Part shown: positions 30,681-42,645 of the stretch, piece by piece
Layout: each line of letters opens with the position of its first letter
Numbering within the stretch: position 1 is the stretch's first letter
Origin: Lolium rigidum
Lineage: Eukaryota > Streptophyta > Magnoliopsida > Poales > Poaceae
Length of the DNA stretch: 64,000 nucleotides
Assembly (NCBI RefSeq): GCF_022539505.1
Contig: NC_061510.1
Coordinates: 101,634,292 to 101,698,291, forward strand
Reading direction: 5' to 3'
Notes under the pieces: generated by a model
What the model was told of the DNA's origin: nothing
Database searches by the model: none
Seen by the model: the letters and a program-made list of their open reading frames with translations, nothing else
Made by a program: the position numbers and the translations under genes

Positions 30681-31500
30681 CCGGTACAGACCTAACCTTA
30701 GTCACTGACGAGTGGGACAGCGGCCAGATCATCTGCCACGTAGACATTGACCGAGTCAAAATTGGATATCTGGCTGAGGACACGGTGGCCGGCGGAATGT
30801 CGACTGGTTCCACTCGAACCAGCACGTCACGAGGAACCTAACGGTACCAGCGCCGCTTCCTAATGGTCGCCGGAGCTAGCTCGACGGCGAGGCCGAGCGG
30901 CGGCGCTCGCAGATGAACGGCACGACCCCTCTACATCGCATTATTGGGCGAGCCAAGGACACTACGAGATGCAGAAGCTCACCAGGAGCGTGTAGAGCTT
31001 GTCGGCGAGGCTTGGGGTGGTCAGAATCGTCGGCAACGATGGTGACCGGCGTCGGGGAAGGCAGGTTCGGCACGGATGCTTTCGGGTGCTCCAGCTCGAA
31101 TCCTTGCTCGGGTTGGGCAAGTCGAGCATGGAGATGATGATGGCGTCTACAGCGTGATGCGGGGATTCCCAAACGGCGGCGGTAGGAATTGGCCGGGAGG
31201 CTAGGGTCTCGATTTGTTTAGAGATGAAGCAAAGAGAGGGGAAAATTGAGGTCTAGGGTTTCATCTGTGGTATTTATACGTCTCCTCGCGGTCGTTAGCG
31301 TTCGTGGGGGTCAACATGTTAGGTACCCGATCACAGTCTCCACTATCGATAGGATTTGGTGTCAATTTCTGGATACAGTTCGAATTGCAACAAGGAAACT
31401 AGCCTATTACAGAAGAGGAATGTTCCGCCGCCGCCGCATCAGCCGTGATCCCCAGGATGCCTGTCTTTGTGTCGGTCGCCCGTATTTGTAGAGGTCGTCG
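30681..31500. other. GC-rich segment of unknown origin
   Basis: A GC-rich block (30700-31200) with open frames of up to 98 codons on both strands that match nothing I know. A TATA-like tatttatacg lies near 31272. It may be a decayed DNA-transposon end or an old 5' gene fragment on the minus strand. Confidence 0.35.
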
Positions 31501-33003
31501 AAGACGCGTGGGCTTCATGTGGTCCATTCCGGCCCAAGGAATCTCCTGCTGGGTTGTACCAGTCTCTTGGGCCGGTCACGATGGAGAGTGACACCTTGAT
31601 CAGCACTTGTAGTATTTGGGGTGCTGACACAACAACGGCGGTCGGGGCGTGGAGCTTCGTCGTCGCTGTGGCATCCCGGCGTGCGAGGCGAAGACGAAGA
31701 CGAAGACCTCCTTTCGTGTGCGTTTTAAGCGAAAGGGTATACTGGGCTTGGGCTGGTGCATGACTGGTGGTCTGCTCCTGGGCTAGTACTAGTGCTGGTG
31801 GGCTGCTACGGCCAGCAGGTAAGCTTCTCTCTCTCTTTTCTGTTTTCTGTTTTGTTATTGTTGTTTGAATTTCCAATTTGACTTCTGTTTTGTTTTTGCA
31901 GGTCTTTTGCCTATTTCAATTTGACTGAAACAAAATAAAAATGTGTGAGTAGTACTATTGGATTAGAAGTTGTATATGGGGATTAACACATACATATAAT
32001 GAGTATTATTGGAATGAGAAAAGAACATTCCATATAGATGTGATTTTATTTTTCAACTTTAGAGGGTTTTAAAATTATCATCTAAAAGGCCTTTCTAATA
32101 ACCTAATGATAGTTAGTGTTTTATGTGGTATTATTTTGCAAATAATAATTTACAAAGTAAAACTATTATTTGGTTCCTCATTTAAAAAGGTGATACCATG
32201 GCATGATTTCATGTGTCCAACATCGTCTAAGTACTTGGAGATTCTTAATGATTTTCCAAAAGTGCATTAGTGGAAGATATCAAGGTGTGGTCTTAAATTC
32301 TTAGAGGATTTTATTATGTCTTCCATGAGAAGATATATTATTCTTATTAAGGTTTGAATTCATTTATTTTTTTAATTACTAGTTTCAAAAGCTTGAGTAA
32401 ATTCTAACAAGGATTGTTTGGCTAAATCTTATGGGTTTAAGAAACAGGATTAGGTTGGCCACTTAGCTCATGGCTTGTATCTAATTCTAAAGATGAGTGT
32501 TGGATACTGCTATATGGATTTATATGTAGGGTTTATCATTAGAGTCCTTCTTGTGTTCTTTGGTTGAAGCATGAGTTGAAAGGGCTTGTGGTTCTAGGTT
32601 TCTACTTATGATCACCAAGTGATACACAATTTAAATTTGAAAGGTGAGCACAGGTTCTATATGGGTATGATCTAGGGTTTTCCTTATACTAATTGTCTCA
32701 AGCAATAAAGAAATAGAAATGTGGTCTAGGTTGTTTACTAGGGACTTCACTATCATTTTATGTGATGGATAATATCGACTTACCACATAGGGTTTAACTT
32801 ATCCTTCTATTTCCCCAAATCTTGATCATGTATTATACATGATCAACTTATTCATAGCTTCTTACTTTTAGTTCTTGGTGTTATGATCATTACCAAGTGG
32901 TGATGGTCATGGTATGGGCTTCCTAAGATAACACTAGTGGCATATGATCCTTATCTCCAATATCAAGTATTGGCTTAATCTACTAGAGTATAACACTCAA
33001 CTT
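31501..33003. other. Gene-free AT-rich sequence
   Basis: No supportable ORF. C/T-rich stretches ending in cag (near 31820 and 31900) look like splice acceptors but lead into no coding frame. Confidence 0.5.
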
Positions 33004-33288
33004 TGAAAGTTCAAAGATGGAAAACCTAGAGGGGGGTGAATAGGTTTCTACAAATTTTAATTCTTTCTTTGCAATATTAGGCTTTGCGGAATATAAAGGT
33101 GAGCCTAATGCAAACTAAGTGAGGCACCCTATATGATGATACAAGTAACTCAAGCACGAAGGCTCTCGCAGGCAGTTATATCACAAGTAAGGAGTTCGGT
33201 TTAGAGATAACCGATAGCACGTGGAGACGAGGGTTTATTCTCGTGTTCCCTTCCTTTGCAAGAAGGTACGTCACGTTTGGAGGGGTGG
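33004..33288 (-). repeat. SIRE/Maximus-like LTR fragment (R-U5 end)
   Basis: On the minus strand it ends ctctaggttttccatc then CTTTCA like the LTR at 5910-6794, and shares the internal block cgtaccttcttgcaaaggaa. No PBS follows its end, so it is a 3' LTR or a solo LTR. It is cut at 33288 by the Tat/Grande-type element. Confidence 0.78.
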
Positions 33289-33732
33289 TGTCGTCGTGGT
33301 GAACAGACAGATGCCATGAGATGGCTTAAGTTGGGGCCGGATGTGCGCTAGAGGATTCGGGTGAGGGTTTTGGTATGGATGAAGAGGTTTCCGGATGGAT
33401 TCCTCAAGAACTTGGCATTGGCCAGAGGTAGAAGAAGATGAACACGAGAGCTATTTCCTCCTCAGATATTTCTATTCCTTGATCATAAGAGGTTACAGGT
33501 TTCTGGATACAGCGTAACACATTGGACGTGCCCGCGAAGGGCTGTGCCCCCTCTCCTTATATAGGGGAGAGGGTGGCTTGCAGGGGAAGAAACCCTAAGA
33601 GACCATAATAGGATCTTTGACTAGACAAACTACTTTACAAAGCTACTTTAGCTACCGGTGATGCCGGTATGCCTTTAATCAGGAGCTGTGACATCCTCCG
33701 GCACCTTTTACGTCATCCTCTGCCTTTGGCGT
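33289..33732 (-). repeat. 3' LTR of the Tat/Grande-type element, distal part
   Basis: The plus strand starts TGTCGTCG, giving a minus-strand end CGACGACA that pairs with the LTR start TGTTGG. A minus-strand TATA (ctatataagg) lies near 33560. The sequence stops at GGCGT, where element A inserted, and resumes at 44819. Total LTR length without the insertion is about 722 bp. Confidence 0.82.
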
Positions 33733-35965
33733 TGATACGTCTCCGACGTATCGATAATTTCTTATGTTCCATGCCACATTATTGATGATATCTACATGTT
33801 TTATGCACACTTCATGTCATATTCGTGCATTTTCTGGAACTAACCTATTAACAAGATGCCGAAGTGCCAGTTGTTGTTTTCTGTTGTTTTTGGTTTCAGA
33901 AATCCTAGTAAGGAAATATTATCGGAATTGGACGAAATCAACGCCCAGGTTCCTATTTTGCCCGGAAGCATCCAGAACACACGAGAACCGCCAGAGAGGG
34001 GGCACAGGCCCACCAAACCCTAGGCCGGCGCGGCCAAGGGAGGGCCCGCGCCCCCCTATAGTGTCGGCGCCCCTTCGACCTTCTGACGCCGCCTCTTCGC
34101 CTATATAAATCCCCTGGACCTAAAACCTCGATACGGAAAAGCCACGGTACGAGAAACCATCCAGAGCCGCCGCCATCGCGAAGCCAAGATCTGGGGGACA
34201 GGAGTCTCTGTTCCGGCACGCCGCCGGGACGGGGAAGTGCCCCGGAAGGCTCCTCCATCGACACCACCGCCATCTCCATCAACGCTGCTTGTCTCCCATG
34301 AGGAGGGAGTAGTTCTCCATCGAGGCTCGGGGCTGTACCGGTAGCTATGTGGTTCATCTCTCTCGTATGTACTTCAATACAATAATCTCATGAGCTGCCT
34401 TACATGATTGAGATTCATATGATGATGCTTGTAATCTAGATCTCGTTATGCTAGTCAAGTGAATTTTACTTATGTGATCTCCGGAGACTCCTTGTCCCAC
34501 GTAAGGATGGCAATTTTACCCACGGGTGCGGGTACCCGCGGGTACCGTACCCGCATGGGCAGGGTATGGGTACACTTTTAAGCCCATGGGTAGTACCCAT
34601 ACCCTGCCCGTTAAGTCATGGGCAAGGCACGGGTATAGCCTCGTACCCGCGGGTATACCCATACCCTGCCCGTTTATTGTTAAATTCTTACGTGACACGT
34701 CTACTTTGTTGACATATGAGTTAGAATATGAGAATGTGATGTTTATATTATGTTAATTGTTATGTACTCAACTACCTATTATTGAGTTGAGATAATTAAT
34801 CTTTTTAATCGAAATTGTTACCGATAAATGTAAAATTTTGATTGACTTGTGTACAATTTAACTTACCCACCGGGTACCCAATGGGTACGGGTACCCGCCG
34901 GGTATGGGTATGGGTAAAGTTTTATACCCATGGGTACGGGTATGGGTAGAAGTTTGTACCCATTAACTATATGGGTATGGGTATGGTATTGCTCTACCCT
35001 GCCCATACCCTGCCCATTGCCATAACAAGTCCCACGTGTGTAAAGGTGACAGTGTGTGCACCGTGTGGGTCTCTTAGGCTATATTTCACAGAATACTTAT
35101 TCACTGTTATGAATGGCATAGTGAAGTGCTTATTTATATCTCTTTATGATTGCAATGTGTTTTGTATCACAATTTATCTATGTGCTACTCTAGTGATGTT
35201 ATTAAAGTAGTTTTATTCCTCCTGCACGGTGTAATGGTGACAGTGTGTGCATCCGTGTTAGTACTTGGTTTATGCTATGATTGTGATCTCTTGTAGATTA
35301 CAAAGTTAACTATTGCTATGATAGTATTGATGTGATCTATTCCTCCTACATAGCGTGAAGGTGACAGTGTGTATGCTATGTTAGTACTTGGTTTAGTCGT
35401 ATTGATCTTTCATGCACTCTAAGGTTATTTAAATATGAACATTGAATTGTGGAGCTTGTTAACTCCGGCATTGAGGGTTCGTGTAATCCTACGCAATGGT
35501 GTTCATCATCCAACAAGAGTGTAGAGTATCCATTTATCTATTCTGTTATGTGATCAATGTTGAGAGTGTCCACTAGTGAAAGTATGATCCCTAGGCCTTG
35601 TTCCTAAATATCGCTATCGCTGCTTGTTTACTTGTTTTCATTGCGTTACTACTGCTGCGTTACTACGCTTGTTTACTTGTCATGGGCAAAGCACTTTTCC
35701 GGTGCCGTTGCTACCGCTTATTTATACCACCTGTATTTCACTATCTCTTCGCCGAACTAGTGCACCTATTAGGTGTGTTGGGGACACAAGAGACTTCTTG
35801 CTTTGTGGTTGCAGGGTTGCATGAGAGGGATATCTTTGACCTCTTCCTCCCCGAGTTCGATAAACCTTGGGTGATTCACTTAAGGGAAACTTGCTCGTTG
35901 TTCTACAAACCTCTGCTCTTGGAGGCCCAACACTGTCTACAGGAAAAGGAGGGGCGTAGACATCA
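33733..35965 (+). repeat. 5' LTR of element A (about 1.7 kb plus MITE)
   Basis: Starts TGATACGTC and ends GACATCA. The start forms a perfect 8-bp hairpin (GATACGTC-tcc-GACGTATC). A TATA-like tatataaat lies near 34103. Length without the MITE and its duplication is about 1698 bp. Confidence 0.92.
34503..35028. mobile_element. hAT-like MITE, 526 bp, with duplicated GTCCCACGT
   Basis: The sequence is absent from the partner LTR at 43878. GTCCCACGT is present on both sides (34494-34502 and 35029-35037), of which 8 or 9 bases are the duplication. Ends read aaggatggcaat and attgccataacaa, i.e. matching atggcaat termini. Both arms are packed with gggtacccgcgggtacc and cccataccctgccc palindromes. 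The ggatggcaa-gggtaccc style is common in grass hAT elements. No transposase. Confidence 0.85.
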
Positions 35966-35975
35966 AGCTATTTTC

Positions 35976-35993
35976 CGGCGCCGTTGCCGGGAG
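35976..35993 (+). other. Primer-binding site of element A
   Basis: cggcgccgttgccggga lies 10 bp after the LTR end, with the same spacing as in element B. TGGCGCCGTTGCCGGGG is the family norm; one base differs (cgg for tgg). Confidence 0.82.
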
Positions 35994-36128
35994 GAAAGGT
36001 AAAAGGCACTCATACTTCGGTTCCAGGTAACAGTACTTTTCTGGCTCCATTGTATTTGTGCTCGAAGCTATTTCCTTTAGATCCTGCAATTGCAACTTTT
36101 TGTTTCTTGTTTACACTAGTTAGGCATA

Positions 36129-37688
36129 ATGGACAACAATGAGCTTCTTACTTTATTTCCAGATTTAAGACATGGATGGTTTGATCCGAAAATTAAAAAA
36201 CCCATGGAACATGTTAGCATGAATACTTTGAACACCATTGTTGCTAATACTATGGATAAGCCTAAGCTTGGGGAAGCTAGTTTATATAAAAATAATCTTT
36301 TTTGCTCCTCAGCTTTGGAAGAACTATTTCACTCTAATAATGCTTTATCTCCCATATGCGATAACTCTAATGATGCTTCTGATATTTTAAATCCACCTGC
36401 TGAAAGTATTCCGTATAAAATACCTATGAAAATTATTGAACGCGTTATGGATAACCGTTATACAGGGGATGGAACTGTCCACCCTGGAGATCATTTATTG
36501 TTCTTGCATGAATTATGCGGTTTATTCAAGTGTGCAGGTATTGCTATGGATGAAGTGAGGAAGAAACTATTCTCTATATCGCTGTCTGGTAAAGCGGCGC
36601 ATTGGTATAAATTACTGGATAATGGGGATTCTCTTGAATGGAATGATATTGTGCCCCGGTTTTATTCTAAATTTTATCCTCCTCATGAAGTGCATATTGA
36701 TAGGAATTATATTTATAACTTTTATCCTCGTGATGGAGAGAGTATTTCTCAAGCGTGGGGGAGACTAAAGTCACTAATTCTCAAATGTCCCATTCATGAG
36801 CTCCCCCGTAATGTTATTGTTAACAATTTTTATGCGAGACTTTCAGGACAACACAAGGACCATCTGGATGCCTGTTCGGAAGGATCTTTCACAAGCAAAG
36901 AGGTTGAAGCTAGGTGGGATCTTCTTGATCGGATTGAGGACAACGCTGAAGGATGGGAGAACGACAAAGGTAAAGAGTCAGTTATAAATTATGATTATGA
37001 ATGCATTGAAGCTTTTATGGATACCGATAAATTTCGAAATATGAGTGCTACTTATGGTCTTGACTCTCAAGTTGCTGCAAATCTTTATAAAGCCTTTGCT
37101 TCTCATTTTGAATTGCCTAAAAAGAATTTTGATAAGTATCATGAACCTTTTAAAGAGGCTTGCATAAAGAATGAAATTGTTGTTAATTATTGCAATAAGC
37201 ATGCTCAAACTCCTAAGAATGCTATTTCCTATAAGCATGTTAATTTTTGTGGAATACATAGACCTTGTGGAATTAACCAAATTAAAGATGAATATTGTAT
37301 CCATCATGCTAATGAAAAAACTAGAAAGTGGTTTAGGGCTCTAGATGATCTTGGTAAAAAGGTTTGTGCCCTCTATCCTTTTATTTGTGAAGTTTGCCAT
37401 GAAGTGGGTCATTTTAATTTTCAATGCTCCTCCAATGATAATTTGAACCCAATGAGTGCTGCAAATTTGTATTGTGATGATGAAATTACTCCTAATCAGC
37501 ATGATGAACTTACTTTATTTTTGGGGTGTGAAGAACTGTCGAGAAAAATCTCTTTGTTACATATGAGTGATCTTGATATTGATGATGTCCTGCATGGGTG
37601 TTTTTCTTATTGCATTGATAATAGCCATACAAATACTTACATACAAAATATTTTAGAAGATGACACCTTGCTGTGTGTTTTCAACTAA
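36129..37688 (+). CDS. Gag of element A (Retrotrans_gag, CCHC zinc knuckle)
   Basis: A 519-codon intact ORF 136 bp after the PBS. It is a capsid/nucleocapsid protein for particle formation. The capsid domain spans roughly residues 100-250 (HPGDHLLFLHELCGLFKCAG, SLSGKAAHWYKLL, SISQAWGRLKSLI, CPIHELPRNVIVNNFYARL). A zinc knuckle C-x2-C-x4-H-x4-C (CEVCHEVGHFNFQC) lies near residues 422-435. The C-terminus is acidic. It has no protease motif. It is clearly different in sequence from the gag of element B although the LTR and 3' regions are related. A PPT-like cctaagcttgggga occurs in its coding sequence (36261-36274). Confidence 0.9.
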   Translation: MDNNELLTLFPDLRHGWFDPKIKKPMEHVSMNTLNTIVANTMDKPKLGEASLYKNNLFCSSALEELFHSNNALSPICDNSNDASDILNPPAESIPYKIPMKIIERVMDNRYTGDGTVHPGDHLLFLHELCGLFKCAGIAMDEVRKKLFSISLSGKAAHWYKLLDNGDSLEWNDIVPRFYSKFYPPHEVHIDRNYIYNFYPRDGESISQAWGRLKSLILKCPIHELPRNVIVNNFYARLSGQHKDHLDACSEGSFTSKEVEARWDLLDRIEDNAEGWENDKGKESVINYDYECIEAFMDTDKFRNMSATYGLDSQVAANLYKAFASHFELPKKNFDKYHEPFKEACIKNEIVVNYCNKHAQTPKNAISYKHVNFCGIHRPCGINQIKDEYCIHHANEKTRKWFRALDDLGKKVCALYPFICEVCHEVGHFNFQCSSNDNLNPMSAANLYCDDEITPNQHDELTLFLGCEELSRKISLLHMSDLDIDDVLHGCFSYCIDNSHTNTYIQNILEDDTLLCVFN

Positions 37689-38800
37689 TTAATGAAAAGG
37701 AGGGATCCTCCCAAGTTTCTTCTATTGTTTCTGAAAGTAAATCAGGTTATGCGGACAAGCCACCCTTCAAGCCTTTTCCTCCTAAAGAAGGGAACGAGGA
37801 GAAGGAAGAGAAGAAGAAGAAGAAGAAGGGAACGAAGAAGAAGAAGAAGAAGGAGGAGAATAAAAAGAAAGAGGTAACGGCGTATCCCCGCGTGAATGAG
37901 ATAACGCTAGGTAACCGTAAGTATGTTGCTCCTAATGATTATTGTGATAATGAATCTGAATACGATGATCTTCCTATGCCCTTTACATACATTAGTGATC
38001 ATGATTTGAATGAGCACACTACTTTTGATATTGCAAATCTCTGGGAAACTAATTCTGAAAATGATGATGATAATAATTGCTATAGTGTCAGTGCTATCCA
38101 TGCTTCCTCCCATAATGATATAGAAAGCTCTAAGCTTGGGGAAGAGGTGTTTGAAAATCCTTTTGCTACTGGTCATTATGTTCTTGATACATCTCCTTCT
38201 AATAACAATGATGGTATGGACACAGATAAACCGACTGTGAAAGATAAATATTCTATTTCTTATGATTACACTGTGCCTCCGACCTTTGATGATTATTATA
38301 ATGAATGCTATGATATAGGTTATAACTATCCTTATGAAACTTGTCATAGTCATGATTGGATTACCAAAAACAATTCCCTTAATATGCAACTTGTTTACCA
38401 TGTTCAAATTCTTGATAATAATCTTGCTCCAATTACTATTAATGAGAAGAACTCTTCTTATGCCAAAATTAATGATACTTCTATGTATATGAACCATGAT
38501 AAGAATGTTTTAAGTGATGGGTATATTGTAGATTTCATCAATGATGCTACTGAAAGTTATTATGAGAGAGGGAAATATGGTTATATGCATCTGAATAATA
38601 TTAAGTTTCCCCTCTTTATGTTGAGAATCTTGAAGCTACTCGTGTTTTATCCTCTTATGCTTGTCATTTTGTTCTTCATGAATTCATCTGTGTACAAGAT
38701 TCCTTTTCATAGGAAGCATGTTAGGCTTAAATGTGTTTTGGATTTGCTTCTTGATGCTCTCTTTTGCTTCAAATACTATTTCTTGCGAATGCATCATTAA
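37673..38800 (+). CDS. Second ORF of element A, function unknown
   Basis: A 375-codon frame that overlaps the end of gag by 16 bp in another frame. It may be read by frameshifting, or be the rest of one original gag split by a mutation. The beginning has a lysine/glutamate-rich stretch (near 37795-37875, poly-aag). The middle is acidic and rich in N, D, Y. The last 70 residues contain a hydrophobic stretch (LLVFYPLMLVILFF). No enzyme motif is visible. A PPT-like ctaagcttgggga is at 38130-38142. Homology ends at its stop: the sequence after 38810 is shared with elements B and C. Confidence 0.6.
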   Translation: MCFQLINEKEGSSQVSSIVSESKSGYADKPPFKPFPPKEGNEEKEEKKKKKKGTKKKKKKEENKKKEVTAYPRVNEITLGNRKYVAPNDYCDNESEYDDLPMPFTYISDHDLNEHTTFDIANLWETNSENDDDNNCYSVSAIHASSHNDIESSKLGEEVFENPFATGHYVLDTSPSNNNDGMDTDKPTVKDKYSISYDYTVPPTFDDYYNECYDIGYNYPYETCHSHDWITKNNSLNMQLVYHVQILDNNLAPITINEKNSSYAKINDTSMYMNHDKNVLSDGYIVDFINDATESYYERGKYGYMHLNNIKFPLFMLRILKLLVFYPLMLVILFFMNSSVYKIPFHRKHVRLKCVLDLLLDALFCFKYYFLRMHH

Positions 38801-40922
38801 AACTGTTGAGCCCATCTTAATGGCTATAAAGAAAGAACTTCTTGGGAGATAACCCATGTGTTATTTTGCTACAGTACTTTGTTTTATATTTGTGTCTTGT
38901 AATTTGTTTACTACTGTAGCAACCTCTCCTTATCTTAGTTTTGTTGCATTGTTGTGCCAAGTAAAGTCGTTGATAGTAAAGTTCATACTAGATTTGGATT
39001 ACTGCGCAGAAACAGATTTCTTTGCTGTCACGAATCTGGGCAAAATTCTCTGTAGGTAACTCAGAAAATTATGCCAATTTACGTGAGTGATCCCCAGATA
39101 TGTACGCAACTTTCATTCAATTGGAGCATTTTCATTTGAGCAAGTCTGGTGCCTCAATAAAATTCGTCAATATGAACTGTTCTGTTTTTGACAGATTCTG
39201 CCTTTTATTTCGCATTGCCAGTTTTGTTATGTTCGATGGATATTTTGATTCCATTGACTTTCAGTAGCTTTGTGCAATGTCCAGAAGTGTTAAGAATGAT
39301 TATGTCACCTCTGAACATGTATATTTTGATTGTGCACTAACCCTCTAATGAGTTGTTCTAAGTTTGGTGTGGAGGAAGTTTTCAAGGATCAAGAGAGGGA
39401 GATGATACAACATGATCAAGGAGAGTGAAAGCTCTAAGCTTGGGGATGCCCCGGTGGTTCACCCCTGCATATATCAAGAAGACTCAAGCGTCTAAGCTTG
39501 GGGATGCCCAAGGCATCCCCTTCTTCATCGACAACATTATCAGGTTCCTCCCCCGAAACTATATTTTTATTCCATCACGAGCTTATGTGCTTTGCTTGGA
39601 GCGTCGGTTTGTTTTAGTTTTTGTTTTGTTTGAATAAAATGGATCCTAGCATTCTTTGTTTGGGAGAGAGACACGCTCCGCTGTTGCATATGGACAAGTA
39701 TGTCCTTAGTTTCTACTCATAGTATTCATGGCGAAGTTTCTTCTTCGTTAAATTGTTATATGGTTGGAATTGGAAAATGATACATGTAGTAATTGCTATA
39801 AATGTCTTGGATAATGTGATACTTGGCAATTGTTGTGCTCATGTTTAAGCTCTTGCATCATATACTTTGCACCCATTAATGAAGAAATACATAGAGCATG
39901 CTAAAATCTGGTTTGCATATTTGGTCTCTCTAAAGTCTAGATAATTTCTAGTATTGAGTTTGAATAACAAGGAAGACGGTGTAGAGTCTTATAATGTTTA
40001 CAATATGTCTTTTATGTGAGTTTTGCTGCACCGCTTCATCCTTGTGTTTGTTTCAAATAGCCTTGCTAGCCTAAACCTTGTATCGAGAGGGAATACTTCT
40101 CATGCATCCAAAATACTTGAGCCAACCACTATGCCATTTGTGTCCACCATACCTACCTACTACATGGTATTTCCCCGCCATTCCAAAGTAAATTGCTTGA
40201 GTGCTACCTTTAAATTTCCATTCTTCTACCTTTACAATATATAGCTCATGGGACAAATAGCCTAAAAACTATTGTGGTATTGAATATGTACTTATGCACT
40301 TTATCTCTTATTAAGTTGCTTGTTGTGCGATAACCATGTTCCTGGGGACGCCATCAACTACTCTTTGTTGAATATCATGTGAGTTGCTATGCATGTTCGT
40401 CTTGTCACGAAGTAGGGAGATCTACCACCTTATGGTTAGAGCATGCATATTGTTAGAGAAGAACATTGGGCCGCTAACTAAAGCCATGATCCATGGTGGA
40501 AGTTTCAGTTTTGGACATATATCCTCAATCTCATATGAGAAAAATAATTGTTGCCACATGCTTATGCATAAAAGAGGAGTCCATTATCTGTTGTCTATGT
40601 TGTCCCGGTATGGATGTCTAAGTTGAGAATAATCAATAGCGAGAAATCCAATGCGAGCTTTCTCCTTAGACCTTTGTACAGAGCGGCATAGAGGTACCCC
40701 ATTGTGACACTTGGTTAAAACATGTGCATTGCGATGATCCGGTAGTCCAAGCTAATTAGGACAAGGTGCGGGCACTATTAGTATACTATGCATGAGGCTT
40801 GCAACTTGTAAGATATAATTTACATGATACATATGCTTTATTACTACCGTTGACAAAATTGTTTCTTGTTTTCAAAATCAAAGCTCTAGCACAAATATAG
40901 CAATCGATGCTTTCCTCTTTGA
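38801..40922 (+). other. 3' non-coding region of element A
   Basis: No gene. The same region is found inverted in element B (53336-55943) and element C (60556-63144). It carries PPT-like ctaagcttgggga at 39434 and 39492. Confidence 0.85.
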
Positions 40923-40927
40923 AGGAC

Positions 40928-42640
40928 TGATGTCTACGCCCCCTCCTTTTCCTGTAGACAGTGTTGGGCCTCCAAGAGCAGAGGTTTGTAGAACAGCAGC
41001 AAGTTTTCCCTTAAGTGGATCACCCAAGGTTTATCGAACTCAGGGAGGAAGAGGTCAAAGATATCCCTCTCATGCAACCCTCGCAACCACAAAGCAAGAA
41101 GTCTCTTGTGTCCCCAACACACCTAATAGGTGCACTAGTTCGGCGAAGAGATAGTGAAATACGGGTGGTATGAATAAGTATGAGCAAGTAGCAGCGGTGC
41201 CGGAAAATAGCTTGCTGGCGTGTAGTTGATGGTGGTAGTATTGCAGCAGTAGTAACGCGAGTAAAACAAGTAAACAAGCAGCGATAGCGATATTTAGGAA
41301 CAAGGCCTAGGGATTAGACTTTCACTAGTGGACACTCTCAACATTGATCACATAATAGAATAGATAAATGCATACTCTACACTCTTGTTGGATGATGAAC
41401 ACATTGCGTAGGATTACACGAACCCTCAATGCCGGAGTTAACAAGCTCCACAATTCAATGTTCATATTTAAGTAACCTTAGAGTGTAAGATAGATCAATA
41501 CGACTAAACCAAGTACTAACGTAGCATGCACACTGTCACCTTCATGCTAAGAAAGGAGGAATAGATCACATCAATACTATCATAGCAATAGTTAACTTCG
41601 CAATCTACAAGAGATCATGATCATAGCATAAACCAAGTACTAACACGGATGCACACACTGTCACCATTACACCGTGCAGGAGGAATAAAACTACTTTAAT
41701 AACATTGCTAGAGTAGCACATAGATAAATTGTGATACAAAACACATTGCAATCATAAAGAGATATAAATAAGCACTTCACTATGCTCTTCATAACAGTGA
41801 ATAAGTATTCTGTGAAATATAGCCTAAAAGACCCACACGGTGCACACACTGTCACCTTTACACACGTGGGACAAGGAGTCTCCGGAGATCACATAAGTAA
41901 AATTCACTTGACTAGCATAACGACATCTAGATTACAAGCATCATCATATGAATCTCAATCATGTAAGGCAGCTCATGAGATTATTGTATTGAAGCACATA
42001 GGAGAGAGATGAACCACATAGCTACCGGTACAGCCCCGAGCCTCGATGGAGAACTACTCCCTCCTCATGGGAGCAGCAGCGGTGATGAAGATGGCGGTGG
42101 AGATGGCAGCGGTGTTGATGGAGAAGCCTTCCGGGGGCACTTCCCCGTTCCGGCGGCGTGCCGGAACAGAGACTCCTGTCCCCCAGATCTTGGCCTCGCG
42201 ATGGCGGCGTCTCTGGAAGGTTTCTGTGGGTTTCGTCGATCGTGATAGGGTTTTCGCGACGGAGGCTTTAAATAGGCGAAGAGGCGGCGCCAGAGGGTCG
42301 AAGGGGTGCCCACACTATAGGAGGGCACAGGCCCCCCTGGCCGTGCCGGCCTAGGGTTTGGTGGGCCTGTGCCCCTCCTCTGGCGGTTCTCGTGTGTTCT
42401 GGATGCTTCCGGGCAAAATAGGAACCTGGGCGTTGATTTCGTCCGATTCCGAGAATATTTCTTTACTAGGATTTCTGAAACCAAAAACAGCAGAAACGAG
42501 AACCGGCACTTCGGCATCTTGTTAATATGTTAGTTCCAGAAAATGCACGAATATGACATAAAGTGTGCATATAACATGTAGATATCATCAATAATGTGGC
42601 ATGGAACATAAGAAATTATCGATACGTCGGAGACGTATCA
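40928..42640 (-). mobile_element. Solo LTR of the element A family, inverted, TSD AGGAC
   Basis: A full 1713-bp LTR in minus orientation, from TGATGTCTACG (plus strand) to GACGTATCA, with AGGAC on both sides (40923-40927 and 42641-42645). No internal sequence remains, so the element was lost by recombination between its two LTRs. Confidence 0.93.
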
Positions 42641-42645
42641 AGGAC

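Noticed and set aside
38640..38730. Hydrophobic stretch at the end of the second ORF of element A as an envelope membrane anchor
   Set aside because: It is one short stretch at the end of an ORF of doubtful start, with no signal peptide; not enough to call an envelope.
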